64,000 nucleotides of DNA, taken from the NCBI RefSeq assembly GCF_014595995.2, contig NZ_CP063989.1, forward strand, positions 1,860,001 through 1,924,000, written 5' to 3'. This DNA is from Actinomyces respiraculi (GTDB lineage Bacteria > Actinomycetota > Actinomycetes > Actinomycetales > Actinomycetaceae). Below are positions 51,983-60,803 of this stretch, one piece after another. The notes beneath the pieces were generated by a model. That model searched no databases. It saw only the letters and a program-made list of their open reading frames with translations, and was not told the origin of the DNA. The position numbers and the translations under genes were made by a program. Numbering within the stretch: the first letter of the stretch is position 1; each line of letters starts with the position of its first letter.

Positions 51983-53319
51983 CGGTCTGCTCTTTCCTCG
52001 CGGACGGCCACACCGGGCGGCCCGGCTGGGCGCATCCGCTCACGCGTGTCCGGGTCCATGATCTCAGCAGGTGCACGGCCGGCATGCACCAACCGGGCCA
52101 TCGCCAGCAGGTCGGGCAGGATGTGGGAGTAGAAGTGGCCATAGCCCTGGCACAGGTAGTTCTGCCCCTCCTCGCCGTCGGATGAGCGCATGAAGCGGTC
52201 CTTGGGGCAGCCGCCGTTGCACAGCCCCAGCACCGGGCACCGACGGCACTGCGCGGTCAGCTCTACCCGCTTCTTGCGCGAGAAGCGGTGCATCACCGTC
52301 GTGTCTGCCAGCTCGGCGAAGGAGTTGTCCATGATGTTGCCCAGGCGCCAATCCGGCTCCACCCAGTGGTCGCAGGCGTAGACATCGCCGTTGAACTCCA
52401 TGGCGAGGTTGACGCCGCACTCGGGGGCATGGACGCACACCGGGTAGATGCCGAAGAGGGCGGACAGCGCCGCGTCGAAGTCCTGGACGAAGACGCGCCC
52501 GACGTCGTGGCGGGCCCACTCGTCAAAGACCGTGGTGAGGAAACGGCCGTAGGCCTGGGGGCTGACGCTTCGCGAGGTCACGGCGTCTCCGCTCTGGGTG
52601 TAGAGCAGGCGTGCGCCCTGAGCCGAGCGCCAGCCGGCCTCGGCCGCGGGCAGATCAGCGCGCTCGACGCGCTCGACGATCGGGATGAACTGGATGTAGC
52701 AGGCGCCGAGCTCGTCACGCAGGTAGCGGTAGACCTCCAGGGGGTGATCCTGGTTCGCGGCGTTGACCGTGCACAGCACGTTGGTGCGCACCCCCGCCTC
52801 GTACAGGTGCCGGTAGCCGCGCACCACCATCGAGTGGGTGCCGCGACCACCACGGTTGACCCTGTAGGCGTCATGAAGCGGGGCCGGCCCGTCGATTGAC
52901 ACCCCCACCAGGACGTCATGCTCGGCGAGAAAGGCCGCCCACTCCTTGTCGATGAGGGTGGCATTGGTCTGCAGTGCGTGGCGGACCTGCTGGGTGGGGC
53001 GGCGGTAGGTCTCGCACATCTGAAGTGCCTTGCGGAAGAAGGGGATACCACGAAGGGTCGGCTCCCCGCCCTGCCACAGCACCGTCACCTCACCATCGGG
53101 GCCGGCGGCGAGCAGCTCGCGGATGTACGCCCGTGCCGTCTCCTCGCTCATGAGCTGGCGAGGCACGTCGTAGAGCAGCTCCTTGGACAGGAAGAAGCAG
53201 TACTGGCAGTCCAGGTTGCAGGCGGCTCCCGTGGGCTTGGTGACCACGGACAGGGGCAGGCGCGGCCGGTTCACCGGCCCCTCGCCTACGTGGTCCTCAG
53301 GGCTGTCAGTACGTGCCAC
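51979..53319 (-). CDS. Anaerobic sulfatase-maturating enzyme (radical SAM, SPASM)
   Basis: 446-aa enzyme that oxidises the active-site Cys of sulfatases to formylglycine, O2-independently. Radical SAM cluster C34-N-L-D-C38-Q-Y-C41; WQGGEPTLRG next. SPASM auxiliary-cluster cysteines are in CVHAPECGVN, VYACDHWV, CRRCPVLGLCNGGC and YLCQGY. Start GTG 53319. It serves all three Cys-type sulfatases of the island, and its stop overlaps the TauE/SafE start. The recG 3' end lies 143 bp away. Confidence 0.95.
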   Translation of the reverse strand: MARTDSPEDHVGEGPVNRPRLPLSVVTKPTGAACNLDCQYCFFLSKELLYDVPRQLMSEETARAYIRELLAAGPDGEVTVLWQGGEPTLRGIPFFRKALQMCETYRRPTQQVRHALQTNATLIDKEWAAFLAEHDVLVGVSIDGPAPLHDAYRVNRGGRGTHSMVVRGYRHLYEAGVRTNVLCTVNAANQDHPLEVYRYLRDELGACYIQFIPIVERVERADLPAAEAGWRSAQGARLLYTQSGDAVTSRSVSPQAYGRFLTTVFDEWARHDVGRVFVQDFDAALSALFGIYPVCVHAPECGVNLAMEFNGDVYACDHWVEPDWRLGNIMDNSFAELADTTVMHRFSRKKRVELTAQCRRCPVLGLCNGGCPKDRFMRSSDGEEGQNYLCQGYGHFYSHILPDLLAMARLVHAGRAPAEIMDPDTRERMRPAGPPGVAVREERADR

Positions 53320-53462
53320 GTTCTTCCTTCACGTGAGCGGCTCCAGGACGTGGGCCTGTCCCCGGCAACCTCGTCGAGAGCCTTCACCATATACCCGCCC
53401 CGCTCCTGCCCAGGGCGCGGGTGCGGGGCCCTGGCTCATGTCGTGTCCAGGTGAGCGCCCGC

Positions 53463-55820
53463 TCAGGCGCGCTCGAGGTAGGCCTGGGACTCCTCGTCAA
53501 GGCGCTCGGTGATGGCGGCGGCGAGGTCCGGATGGTGCTCCAGGCCCGGGTCCCGGGCGATGACGGCCTGCACCTCACCCCGCGCCTGCTCGATGACGCG
53601 GGCATCGCGGGTCACGCGCAGCAGGTCCAGGTCGCTGCGGCGCCCCGACTGGGCGGCACCGAGCACATTGCCCTCGCTGCGCAGCTCCAGGTCCGCCTCG
53701 GCCAGCGCGAAGCCGTCCAGGGTCTCGGCGAAGGCCTTGAGACGGTGGTAGGCAGGCGAGCCGACCTCACAACCGGCGACCGCCACGCACAGGGAGGGGC
53801 GGTCCCCGCGCCCGACGCGCCCGCGCAGCTGGTGCAGCTGGGACAGGCCGAATCGGTCGGCGTCGAGGATGACCATCATCGTCGCCCCCGGCACGTCCAC
53901 ACCGACCTCGACGACGGTCGTGGCCACGAGCACGGGCGTGCGCCCGGAGGCGAAGTCCTCCATCGCCGCGGTCTTCTCCGCCGGGCTCATGCGGCCCGTG
54001 AGCGTGCCGACGCCGACCCCCTCCAGTGCGGGCTCGGCGGCCAGGCGCTCGGCCCACTCGGTAACGGCCGCCAGTGGGCGCGCCGGGCTGGGATCCTCCC
54101 CCAGCGCAGAGACCAGGTCCTCCAGCCCGGCGGTATCCGGCTCATCGGCGCCGACGCCGAGCGAGCCGTGGGCGAGGTCCGTGAGCTCCTCGTCGGTGAC
54201 GTCGATGCGTGGGCAGACGACGTACACGCGCCCGCCTGTGGCCACCTCCCGGGCGGCGCGGCGCCAGATGCCCTCAACCCAGGGCTCGCGCTCCCAGGGC
54301 ACGAGGTGGGTGGCAACCGGGCTGCGCCCGCCAGGGGTCTCGTCGAGAACGGCGGTGTCCAGGTCCCCGAAGACGGTCATGGCGATGGTGCGCGGGATGG
54401 GGGTGGCCGTCATGACGAGCAGGTGGGGTGTGCGGCGCTCCTGGGACCCGGGCAGGGCCTGTGGGTCCGTCACTCCCCCGCGCTCGCGCAGAGCGTCGCG
54501 CTGAGCGACGCCGAAGCGGTGCTGCTCGTCGACGACGACGAGCCCCAGGAAGGGCAGTTGGACGCTCTCATTGAGCAGGGCGTGCGTGCCCACGAGGATG
54601 GAGGGCTCCCCGCCCGCGAGCGCGGCCAGGACCTCGCGGCGCCGTGGTGCCGGTGTGGAGCCGGTCAGCAGGTGCACCCGGGTCGCGCGCACGGCGCCGT
54701 CGAGCATGCCGCCACGTGCGAGCGGCCCGAGCAGGTGCTCGAGCGAGGCCCGGTGCTGGGCGGCCAGGACCTCGGTGGGGGCGAGCAGGGCCGCCTGCCC
54801 TCCGGCGCCGACCACCTGGAGCATGGCGCGCAGGGCGACGAGGGTCTTGCCGCTGCCGACATCGCCCTGCAACAGGCGCTGCATGGGCACGGTGGAGTCG
54901 AGCGCGGTGGCGATCTCCTCACCGACGCGCACCTGCCCGGCCGTGAGCCGGAAAGGCAGGGCGGCGTCCAGGTCCGCGCGCAGGGACTGAGGGCCCGGCA
55001 GCGACCAGGCGACGGCGGCGTGGGTGGACTCGTGCTCGACGCGGCGGCGGGCCAGGGCGGCCTGCAGGACGAAGGCCTCCTCGTAGCGCAGGCGCCTGCG
55101 CGCAGCACGCCACTGCTCCTCGTCCTGGGGGCAGTGGATCCACCGCCAGGCGGTGAGGGCGTCGACCAGACGGTGGGCGGCGCGCACCTCGGCGGGCAGG
55201 GGCTCGGGCACGTCCTCGTCACCGAGCTGGTCCACAACGGTGCGCATGGCGATGGCCAGTTTCCAGGAGGGCAGGGCGTCGGTGCCCGGGTAGATGGGCA
55301 GGGGCCGGGCAAGGAGCGCCTCGCGCTCGTCCTCACTGAGGTCGTCGAGGACCTGGAAGCGGGGGCTGGCGAGCTGCCTGCGACCGCGACGCAGGCCCAC
55401 CTTGCCCGACAGCAGGACCGTGGTGCCGGGGGCGAGCTGCTTGGCGTAGTGGCTCATGAGGCCGGCACCGCCGAAGAGAACGATATCCATCGTGCTCGCG
55501 CCGTCGGTGACGGTGGCCTCCATGAGGGCGGCCGGGCGCCCGCCGCGGGTGCGCCGGGAGGTCGAGCGCAGGACCTGCGCCTGGACGGTGGCATGCTCCC
55601 CCTCGACGAGTTGAGCCAGCTCGGTGAGCTCTCCCCAGGTGTCGTAGCGCCGCGGCAGGAGGTGCAGGAGGTCTCCGACGGTCAGAAGGCCCTGACGGAT
55701 GAGCTCGTCGGCAGTCTTCTTGCCCAGGACCTTGCTGAGCGGCTGGGAGAGCAGGGGGACGCTGCCGCGCGGCGGGGGCGCGGCAGGGGGCTCTGCTGAG
55801 CGGGGGCGGGCGGGGCACAC
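53463..55820 (-). CDS. recG: ATP-dependent DNA helicase RecG
   Basis: Branch-migrating helicase of replication-fork repair, 785 aa. N-terminal wedge/OB region, then Walker A GDVGSGKTLVALRAML, DEQHRFGVAQRDAL, MTATPIPRTIAMTVFGDLD and LRGRVGRGDRPSLC. Start GTG 55820, 12 nt after the DAK-protein stop. It is the last housekeeping gene before the island; rsmD would normally follow. Confidence 0.95.
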   Translation of the reverse strand: MCPARPRSAEPPAAPPPRGSVPLLSQPLSKVLGKKTADELIRQGLLTVGDLLHLLPRRYDTWGELTELAQLVEGEHATVQAQVLRSTSRRTRGGRPAALMEATVTDGASTMDIVLFGGAGLMSHYAKQLAPGTTVLLSGKVGLRRGRRQLASPRFQVLDDLSEDEREALLARPLPIYPGTDALPSWKLAIAMRTVVDQLGDEDVPEPLPAEVRAAHRLVDALTAWRWIHCPQDEEQWRAARRRLRYEEAFVLQAALARRRVEHESTHAAVAWSLPGPQSLRADLDAALPFRLTAGQVRVGEEIATALDSTVPMQRLLQGDVGSGKTLVALRAMLQVVGAGGQAALLAPTEVLAAQHRASLEHLLGPLARGGMLDGAVRATRVHLLTGSTPAPRRREVLAALAGGEPSILVGTHALLNESVQLPFLGLVVVDEQHRFGVAQRDALRERGGVTDPQALPGSQERRTPHLLVMTATPIPRTIAMTVFGDLDTAVLDETPGGRSPVATHLVPWEREPWVEGIWRRAAREVATGGRVYVVCPRIDVTDEELTDLAHGSLGVGADEPDTAGLEDLVSALGEDPSPARPLAAVTEWAERLAAEPALEGVGVGTLTGRMSPAEKTAAMEDFASGRTPVLVATTVVEVGVDVPGATMMVILDADRFGLSQLHQLRGRVGRGDRPSLCVAVAGCEVGSPAYHRLKAFAETLDGFALAEADLELRSEGNVLGAAQSGRRSDLDLLRVTRDARVIEQARGEVQAVIARDPGLEHHPDLAAAITERLDEESQAYLERA

Positions 55821-55832
55821 GGTGGCGGGGTG

Positions 55833-57668
55833 CTACTCGATGGCGATGAGGACGTCGGGGTGGGCCTGTCCCCCCGCGTGGACGACGACCTCGACGGGGT
55901 CGGTGCCGGTCAGGGCCGCGGCGCGCTCGGCAGCGGAGACGGCCAGGGCGCCGACGTCGGGCAGGGCGTCGCGCCCGAGAATGACGGTGAGGAGCTCGTC
56001 GTCGGGTCGCAGGAGGGCGGCGACGGCGGAGGCGACGGCGTCGGCCTCAGCGGCCTCACCGTCCAGGGCGAGGGTGCGCATGTCCTCACCGGCGCGCCCG
56101 GCGAACAGGGCGAGGTCGGTGAGGCTGGTGCCGGTGGTGCGGGTGGCCACCGCGACGGACGCCGCCAGGACCCGGGCCTCGTCGTCGGTGTCGGCGACGA
56201 GCAGCTGGGAGGAGGTGGGTGCGTGCCCGGCGTGCTCGGGGGTGGCGGCGCCGGCAGGGCCGCAGACGGTGGAGGGCACGGTGCGGGCGCTCAGGCGCCG
56301 TCCGGCCTCGTGGGCGCGGGCCGCGGAGTCGGCGTCGCAGGGCAGGACGAGGACCTGGGGCAGGCCGAGGTCGCCGACGGCGCGCAGGACGCCCTCACGG
56401 TCGGGGTCGAGCAGGACGACGGCGCCGGTGCGGGCCAGCTGCTCGATGAGCCCGGGGGCCCGGGTGCAAGCGATGACGCCCACCCGGTGGGCCCGCTCGG
56501 TCGCCGGGGACGCCGAGGGGCGCCGACCCGAGGCCTGTTCCTGCTGCGGGCCGACACCGTCCAGACGGCGGCGGGAGGCCAGGCGCTCGAAGGAGATGAC
56601 GTGCCCGGCGGACGCCTGGGCAGCCGAGGCGTAGGGCAAGGGGGGCTCACCGGCCTCCAGGGGCTCACCCAGGGCGAGGGCGGTGGGGTGCAGGTGGTGG
56701 ATGCAGACCTGGCGGCAGCGTCCGGTGCGGGGCAGGGCGGCACGCGGGGTGTTGGTGTGGACGTGGACCTGGTAGAGGCCGACGCCCAGGGCGTCAGGGG
56801 CGCCGACGACACCGACGCTGTCACCGACGCGCTCGAGCTGGTGGCGCAGGGCGGTCGCCTGGGCGGCGGTGGCCTCGAGGAGGTACATCACCTCGAACTC
56901 GCCGGTGGAGGAGGCGGGTCCGCCCTGGAGAAGGGAGCCGTGGGAGACGCTGGAGGCGGCCAGGTCGGTGAGCATCTGAACGGCGACGGCGGTGAGCGGG
57001 CCGTCCGGCTGCGCACCCGGGGTGGGGGCGGACAGGACGTCACACAGCGCGGTGAGCATGAGCATGAGGGCGGCACCACCGGCATCGACGGGGCCGTGGC
57101 CCGTGCCCGCGGTCTCGACGACGCTCTCCTGGGCGCTGAGCGCCGCCGCGCCGGCGATGTCGCCGACGGTGGGAGGGGCGGTGGGCGCGGCGTCGTCGAG
57201 CAGGGCGCGGGCGGCTTGGGCGGCGTCGGCCGCGACAGTGAGCAGGGTGCCGGTGACGGGGCGGGAGACGGCCTCCCAGGTGGAGGAGGCGATGGCCTCG
57301 TAGGCGTGGACGAGCTCGACGGGGCGCAGTCCGGTGGGGGCGTCGGCGGCGACCTCGGCCAGGGCGGCCAGGGCCTGGGAGACGAGCAGGCCGGAGTTGC
57401 CGCGGGCCCCGCGCACGGCGCCGTCGGCGATGGTACGAGTGGCCTGGGCGGCGTCGGCGGCCCGGGGCAGGCGATCAAGGGCCGCGGCGGCCGAGGTCAG
57501 GGTGAGCAGGACGTTGCTACCGGTGTCGGCGTCGGGCACGGGAAAGACGTTGAAGCCGTCGATAAGCTCGCGGGTGCGGGTGGCGGTGCGCACCGCCAGG
57601 CTCATCCAGGAGCGGATCGTGCGCGCGTCGAGCACGGGTGGGGGCGTACGCGTGCCTGTCACCGTCAT
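55833..57668 (-). CDS. DAK2-domain / DegV-like fusion protein (YloV/FakA type)
   Basis: 611 aa. N-terminal DhaL-like kinase domain (GFNVFPVPDADTGSNVLLTL, GARGNSGLLVSQAL) and a C-terminal DegV/FakB-like region ending VVVHAGGQAHPDVLIAIE. Family members phosphorylate fatty acids with a FakB partner; whether the actinobacterial forms do so is less certain. ATG 57668 is close behind AGGAGG; GTG 57662 has better spacing. Conserved neighbour of rpmB and recG. Confidence 0.88.
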   Translation of the reverse strand: MTVTGTRTPPPVLDARTIRSWMSLAVRTATRTRELIDGFNVFPVPDADTGSNVLLTLTSAAAALDRLPRAADAAQATRTIADGAVRGARGNSGLLVSQALAALAEVAADAPTGLRPVELVHAYEAIASSTWEAVSRPVTGTLLTVAADAAQAARALLDDAAPTAPPTVGDIAGAAALSAQESVVETAGTGHGPVDAGGAALMLMLTALCDVLSAPTPGAQPDGPLTAVAVQMLTDLAASSVSHGSLLQGGPASSTGEFEVMYLLEATAAQATALRHQLERVGDSVGVVGAPDALGVGLYQVHVHTNTPRAALPRTGRCRQVCIHHLHPTALALGEPLEAGEPPLPYASAAQASAGHVISFERLASRRRLDGVGPQQEQASGRRPSASPATERAHRVGVIACTRAPGLIEQLARTGAVVLLDPDREGVLRAVGDLGLPQVLVLPCDADSAARAHEAGRRLSARTVPSTVCGPAGAATPEHAGHAPTSSQLLVADTDDEARVLAASVAVATRTTGTSLTDLALFAGRAGEDMRTLALDGEAAEADAVASAVAALLRPDDELLTVILGRDALPDVGALAVSAAERAAALTGTDPVEVVVHAGGQAHPDVLIAIE

Positions 57669-57916
57669 GTCCTCCTGGGGCGGGGCGCGCGAGGAGCGCG
57701 GCTGCTGTCACCCCCAGGCTACCCGCCCCGGGCGGGTGCATTCCGACGGCGATCGGCACCCGGTGTGCCTCAGCCCACGCGGGTCCGGCTTGGGTGGGGG
57801 CTGGCCGGTCGGATACAGTGTCCGGGTTGCCCGAGGGACCTGTTCCCCGGGCGGTAGACCTAGCGCCGGGCCGTTCGGCTCGAGCGTTCACGCAATGAAG
57901 ATTCAGGAGTGAGACC

Positions 57917-58108
57917 GTGGCTGCTGTGTGCGACGTCTGTGGCAAGGGCCCCATCTTCGGCAAGAGCGTCTCGCACTCCCACGTGCGGACCAACCGCCGG
58001 TGGAACCCGAACATCCAGCGCGTGCGTGCTCTCGTGAACGGTGCTCCCAAGCGCCTCAACGTGTGCACGTCCTGCCTCAAGGCCGGCAAGGTGACGCGCA
58101 ACATCTGA
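57917..58108 (+). CDS. rpmB: 50S ribosomal protein L28 (four-Cys, zinc type)
   Basis: 63-aa ribosomal protein. It starts AAVCDVCGKGPIFGKSVSHS; the zinc cysteines are in CDVCGKGP and CTSCLKAG. GTG start with AGGAGTGAGACC upstream. Divergent from the DAK/DegV gene and followed by a very strong terminator hairpin. Confidence 0.96.
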   Translation: MAAVCDVCGKGPIFGKSVSHSHVRTNRRWNPNIQRVRALVNGAPKRLNVCTSCLKAGKVTRNI

Positions 58109-58117
58109 ACGCCCCGA

Positions 58118-58176
58118 CGCCGAGCAGTGAGGAGGGCCGCCACCCGATGGGTGGCGGCCCTCCTCACTGCTCGGCG
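58118..58176 (+). terminator. 28-bp perfect-stem terminator after rpmB
   Basis: Arms 58118-58145 and 58149-58176 pair without mismatch around the 3-nt loop GAT, starting 9 nt after the rpmB stop. No T-tract. The near-cruciform symmetry would make it bidirectional. Confidence 0.85.
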
Positions 58177-58313
58177 GCTGGCATCCGGCGTACCGGACGG
58201 GGCACGAGTCCCCAGCCCGCTGCAGGGCGGATCACTCAGCGGATCTCTCAGCGCAGTCGAAGACGGGAGAAGCGGAGCGGACGCGGCCCTCGCCCGCAAC
58301 TGAGGGCAGCGGC

Positions 58314-58598
58314 TCAGCCGTTGATATCACGAATGGGTGAGCTGTCTGATCCGACCGTGTTGCAGTACAGGGTCGCGGACGCCCTCGCCACTGAGATCTC
58401 GCCGTTCGAGGGATCGTCGTTGTGCTCCTTGAGAAGGAGTGTGATCGCCTCCGTCCGTTCGTCCTTCGACATCTGCAGGTACTCGCCGCATGTCGCGTCC
58501 CCGCCCTTGCTTGCCGGGCTTCCCGAGCAACCGCTCAGCATGGTGCCGCAGGCGGCAAGAACGACAGCGGTGACGACGGCGTATTTCTTGATTCTCAT
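58314..58598 (-). CDS. Small putative lipoprotein
   Basis: 94 aa. Signal MRIKKYAVVTAVVLAACG with lipobox MLSGC; mature part with two cysteines (ATCGEYLQMSKDERTEAITL ... TLYCNTVG). The spacing is reminiscent of small secreted HdeA-like actinobacterial proteins, but I do not recognise the family. AGAGAAGG precedes the ATG. Function unknown; probably anchored outside the membrane. Confidence 0.7.
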   Translation of the reverse strand: MRIKKYAVVTAVVLAACGTMLSGCSGSPASKGGDATCGEYLQMSKDERTEAITLLLKEHNDDPSNGEISVARASATLYCNTVGSDSSPIRDING

Positions 58599-58681
58599 GT
58601 GTTTGTCCTTCTCTCAGTTGTTTCAATTTCCTCCGGCAGTATCCTCACCCCCCACGGCCCGCCCGGTCATGGGGAGTCATG

Positions 58682-59023
58682 TCACCACGGGAAGAAGAAC
58701 CACTTGTCGTCCCCAGGAGCGAGGAGATAGATTCCGTAACCACCGAGGACGAGGGCCACGATCACACCTTTGAAGCCGAGATCATCGACGAGGAACGGGC
58801 CCAGAACGGCGAGGAGCACAGCAACGACGCCGGCTCCTTTCATGACGATCCACTCCAAGCGGTTGACACCACGCTCAACACCCCCACCGATGGTGCTGGC
58901 CGCCTGAGCAACCTTCGCCGCGGCTCCACCCTTCTCCAGTGCCTTCTCTTTCCATGCGTTATACAGGAAGGGCAATCCGACAATTACGGCGATCAACAGT
59001 AACGTCCCGAACCAATGCGGCAT
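58682..59023 (-). CDS. Small membrane protein, unknown function
   Basis: 113 aa with a hydrophobic segment at ~5-20 (FGTLLLIAVIVGLPFLYNAW) and two further ones (VMKGAGVVAVLLAVLGPFLV; VIVALVLGGYGIYLL). A basic/Ala-rich linker lies between. ATG 59023 follows a GATAGGAG-type RBS. Not recognised. It sits between the lipoprotein gene and the IS5 remnant. Confidence 0.65.
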   Translation of the reverse strand: MPHWFGTLLLIAVIVGLPFLYNAWKEKALEKGGAAAKVAQAASTIGGGVERGVNRLEWIVMKGAGVVAVLLAVLGPFLVDDLGFKGVIVALVLGGYGIYLLAPGDDKWFFFPW

Positions 59024-59197
59024 TGACGTCTCCTATCAGGACGAGTCCGTCACCGTACACGGCGGTGATCTCTTCGGACGGCCTCCATTTTCAGAGAGGG
59101 GATTCCCCTCCACAAGTCTCAGAACTAGTAGTTGACTCGTGCTGCTGTCGGCGGCATGGAGTAGTGCCCGTGAGAATGTGGTAGCGCCCCGGGGTGG

Positions 59198-59261
59198 CCG
59201 TGGTCGTCGGAGACGACAGGGCGAGCACGTGGGCCGGCGCCTACCCGCCCTGACCACCCAG
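59198..59261. repeat. 64-bp direct repeat, left copy
   Basis: Matches 63589-63652 with one mismatch near 59231; begins CCGTGGTCGTCGGAGACGAC. The two copies enclose 4.3 kb of IS remnants and an MFS gene. Confidence 0.9.
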
Positions 59262-60206
59262 GGCGTGTCTCCAAAGGGGTGGTGATGCTGGTGTGGGGCT
59301 GGTGGTGTGTCTCGTACGCGTTTCCTGACCGATGAGCAGCGGGCGGTCCTGGCTCCGCTGCTGCCTGCGCAACGGCCTGCCACCGGGCGCCCGAGGCGCG
59401 ATGACCGCCAGGTGCTGGACGGCATCATCTACCGCTATCGCACGGGTGTGGCCTGGAGGGACCTGCCCGAGCGCTTCGGGCCCTGGCAGACCGTATGCAA
59501 GCGCCACCGGCTCCGGGCCGGCGACGCAACCCTGGACAGGGTTCGCCAGCGCCTGCCCGCCCAGGCCGATGCGAGCGGCGAGGTCGGCTGGGACGTGAGC
59601 GTGGACTCCTCGGTGGTGCGCGTGCACCAGCACGCCGCCAACGCGCCCCGCGACCACACAGGGGGCCCTACCGAACTACCGAATTACAGGAATCGGCTGG
59701 AAGAGCCCACTGACCACGCTATCGGTCGCTCCAGGGCAGGGCTGAGCACGAAGATCCACTCGATGGTCGACCACGCCTGTCGTGGCCTGGTCGTGCTGAT
59801 CGGGCCGGGCCAGGCGGCGATAGCCCCATGCTCGAGCCGGTAATGCAGTCGCTGCGCGTGGCCCCGGCCGGGCCGGGACGGCCCCGCTCGCGCCCCAACC
59901 TGGTGCTCGCCAACAAGGGCCACTCCTCGCGCGCCAACCGCCTGCACCGCCGGCGCAGAGGCATCAAGTGCATCATCCCCGTCAAGGCGGACCAGGCCGC
60001 TGCCCGCAAGCGCAGGGGCGGGCCGGCGGGCGCGAGTTCACGTTCGACAAGGACTCCTACAACCACCGCAACGCCGTGGAGAGAACCTTCTGCGACTACA
60101 AGCAGTGGAGAGCCCTGGCCACCAGGTACGACAAACTCGCCATCGTCTACCGAGCCGACCTCGTCCTGCACGCCATCACCAGCCGGCTACCTTAAGAGAC
60201 ACGCCC
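59261..60206 (+). mobile_element. IS5-family element, degenerate
   Basis: About 946 bp between inverted ends GGGCGTGTCTC (59261) and GAGACACGCCC (ending 60206). Its transposase carries two frameshifts. The left end abuts the left 64-bp repeat exactly. Confidence 0.8.
59307..60195 (+). pseudogene. IS5-family transposase, two frameshifts
   Basis: First frame: LTDEQRAVLAPLLPAQRPAT, GIIYRYRTGVAWRDLPERFG and DSSVVRVHQHAAN (first Asp). One base is lost near 59815, after which MLEPVMQSLRVAPAGPGRPR appears in another frame. A second loss near 60030 moves to SYNHRNAVERTFCDYKQWRA (Glu region) and LATRYDKLAIVYRADLVLHA. Inactive. Confidence 0.9.
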
Positions 60207-60291
60207 TAGCAACCCCCATCATCGGAAGACCCCGACCCTCACCCCGCACCGACGCGCCGCACCCGACCACATCCGCGATACACCGTCGGTT

Positions 60292-60453
60292 GTGAAGAAC
60301 CCCATAATCTGGATGGTCACGGCGGCCGCTCGGGTAGAGGTACTCGGATCCATCGGCGTGAACTACCTAGGCGCAACGCTCGGCATCGGTAAATCGATTC
60401 GCCGATCCTGGACCACCTACCGCTTGGCCACTCGCGCAACTCGCCGACTGTAA
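60292..60453 (+). CDS. Possible small peptide or truncated membrane-protein tail
   Basis: GTG-initiated 53-codon frame: KNPIIWMVTAAARVEVLGSI followed by GVNYLGATLGIGKSIRR and a basic tail ending ATRRL. Amphipathic/hydrophobic, no RBS seen. It may be the broken C-terminus of a membrane protein cut by the IS5 element, or spurious. Not recognised. Confidence 0.25.
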   Translation: MKNPIIWMVTAAARVEVLGSIGVNYLGATLGIGKSIRRSWTTYRLATRATRRL

Positions 60454-60803
60454 CCTACTGGTGCATTCTCTAAGCCACGAGATGGCACTTCAGAGCAGGA
60501 CAAGCGCGAACAGAAGAGGGTAGGCTCCGAGTACTTTCGGTCGTGGAAGCAGACCATCACATAACCGCAAAACGCGCTGATAACGGGGCAGCAGCACAGC
60601 CGAGGGCGACTGACAAACTACACCACCACACAGCCAAATCTCAAGCGAGCTTCTTAAGCGCAGCCGGCGCCACGATAGCCCACAACTCAATTTCTGACTC
60701 CACCCGGCCAAGACCTGGTGCGAGTGACTGAAGTCTTGTGTGTGCGGACCAGCCCACAAGTCCCGAGTCCCATCCGATCACGTCCAGAAGGCAATGTATC
60801 CAG
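60454..60803. other. 350-bp gap before the MFS gene
   Basis: Less GC-rich than its surroundings. A minus-strand frame (60641-60835) encodes VESEIELWAIVAPAALKKLA, a short Glu stretch then a hydrophobic tail, but overlaps the MFS 3' end and has no clear RBS. Nothing else supportable. Confidence 0.4.

Noticed and set aside
53421..57857. 792- and 675-codon plus-strand frames opposite recG and the DAK/DegV gene
   Set aside because: Antisense shadows; composition is Gly/Ala/Asp/Val repeats, and the minus strand carries complete helicase and DhaL motifs.
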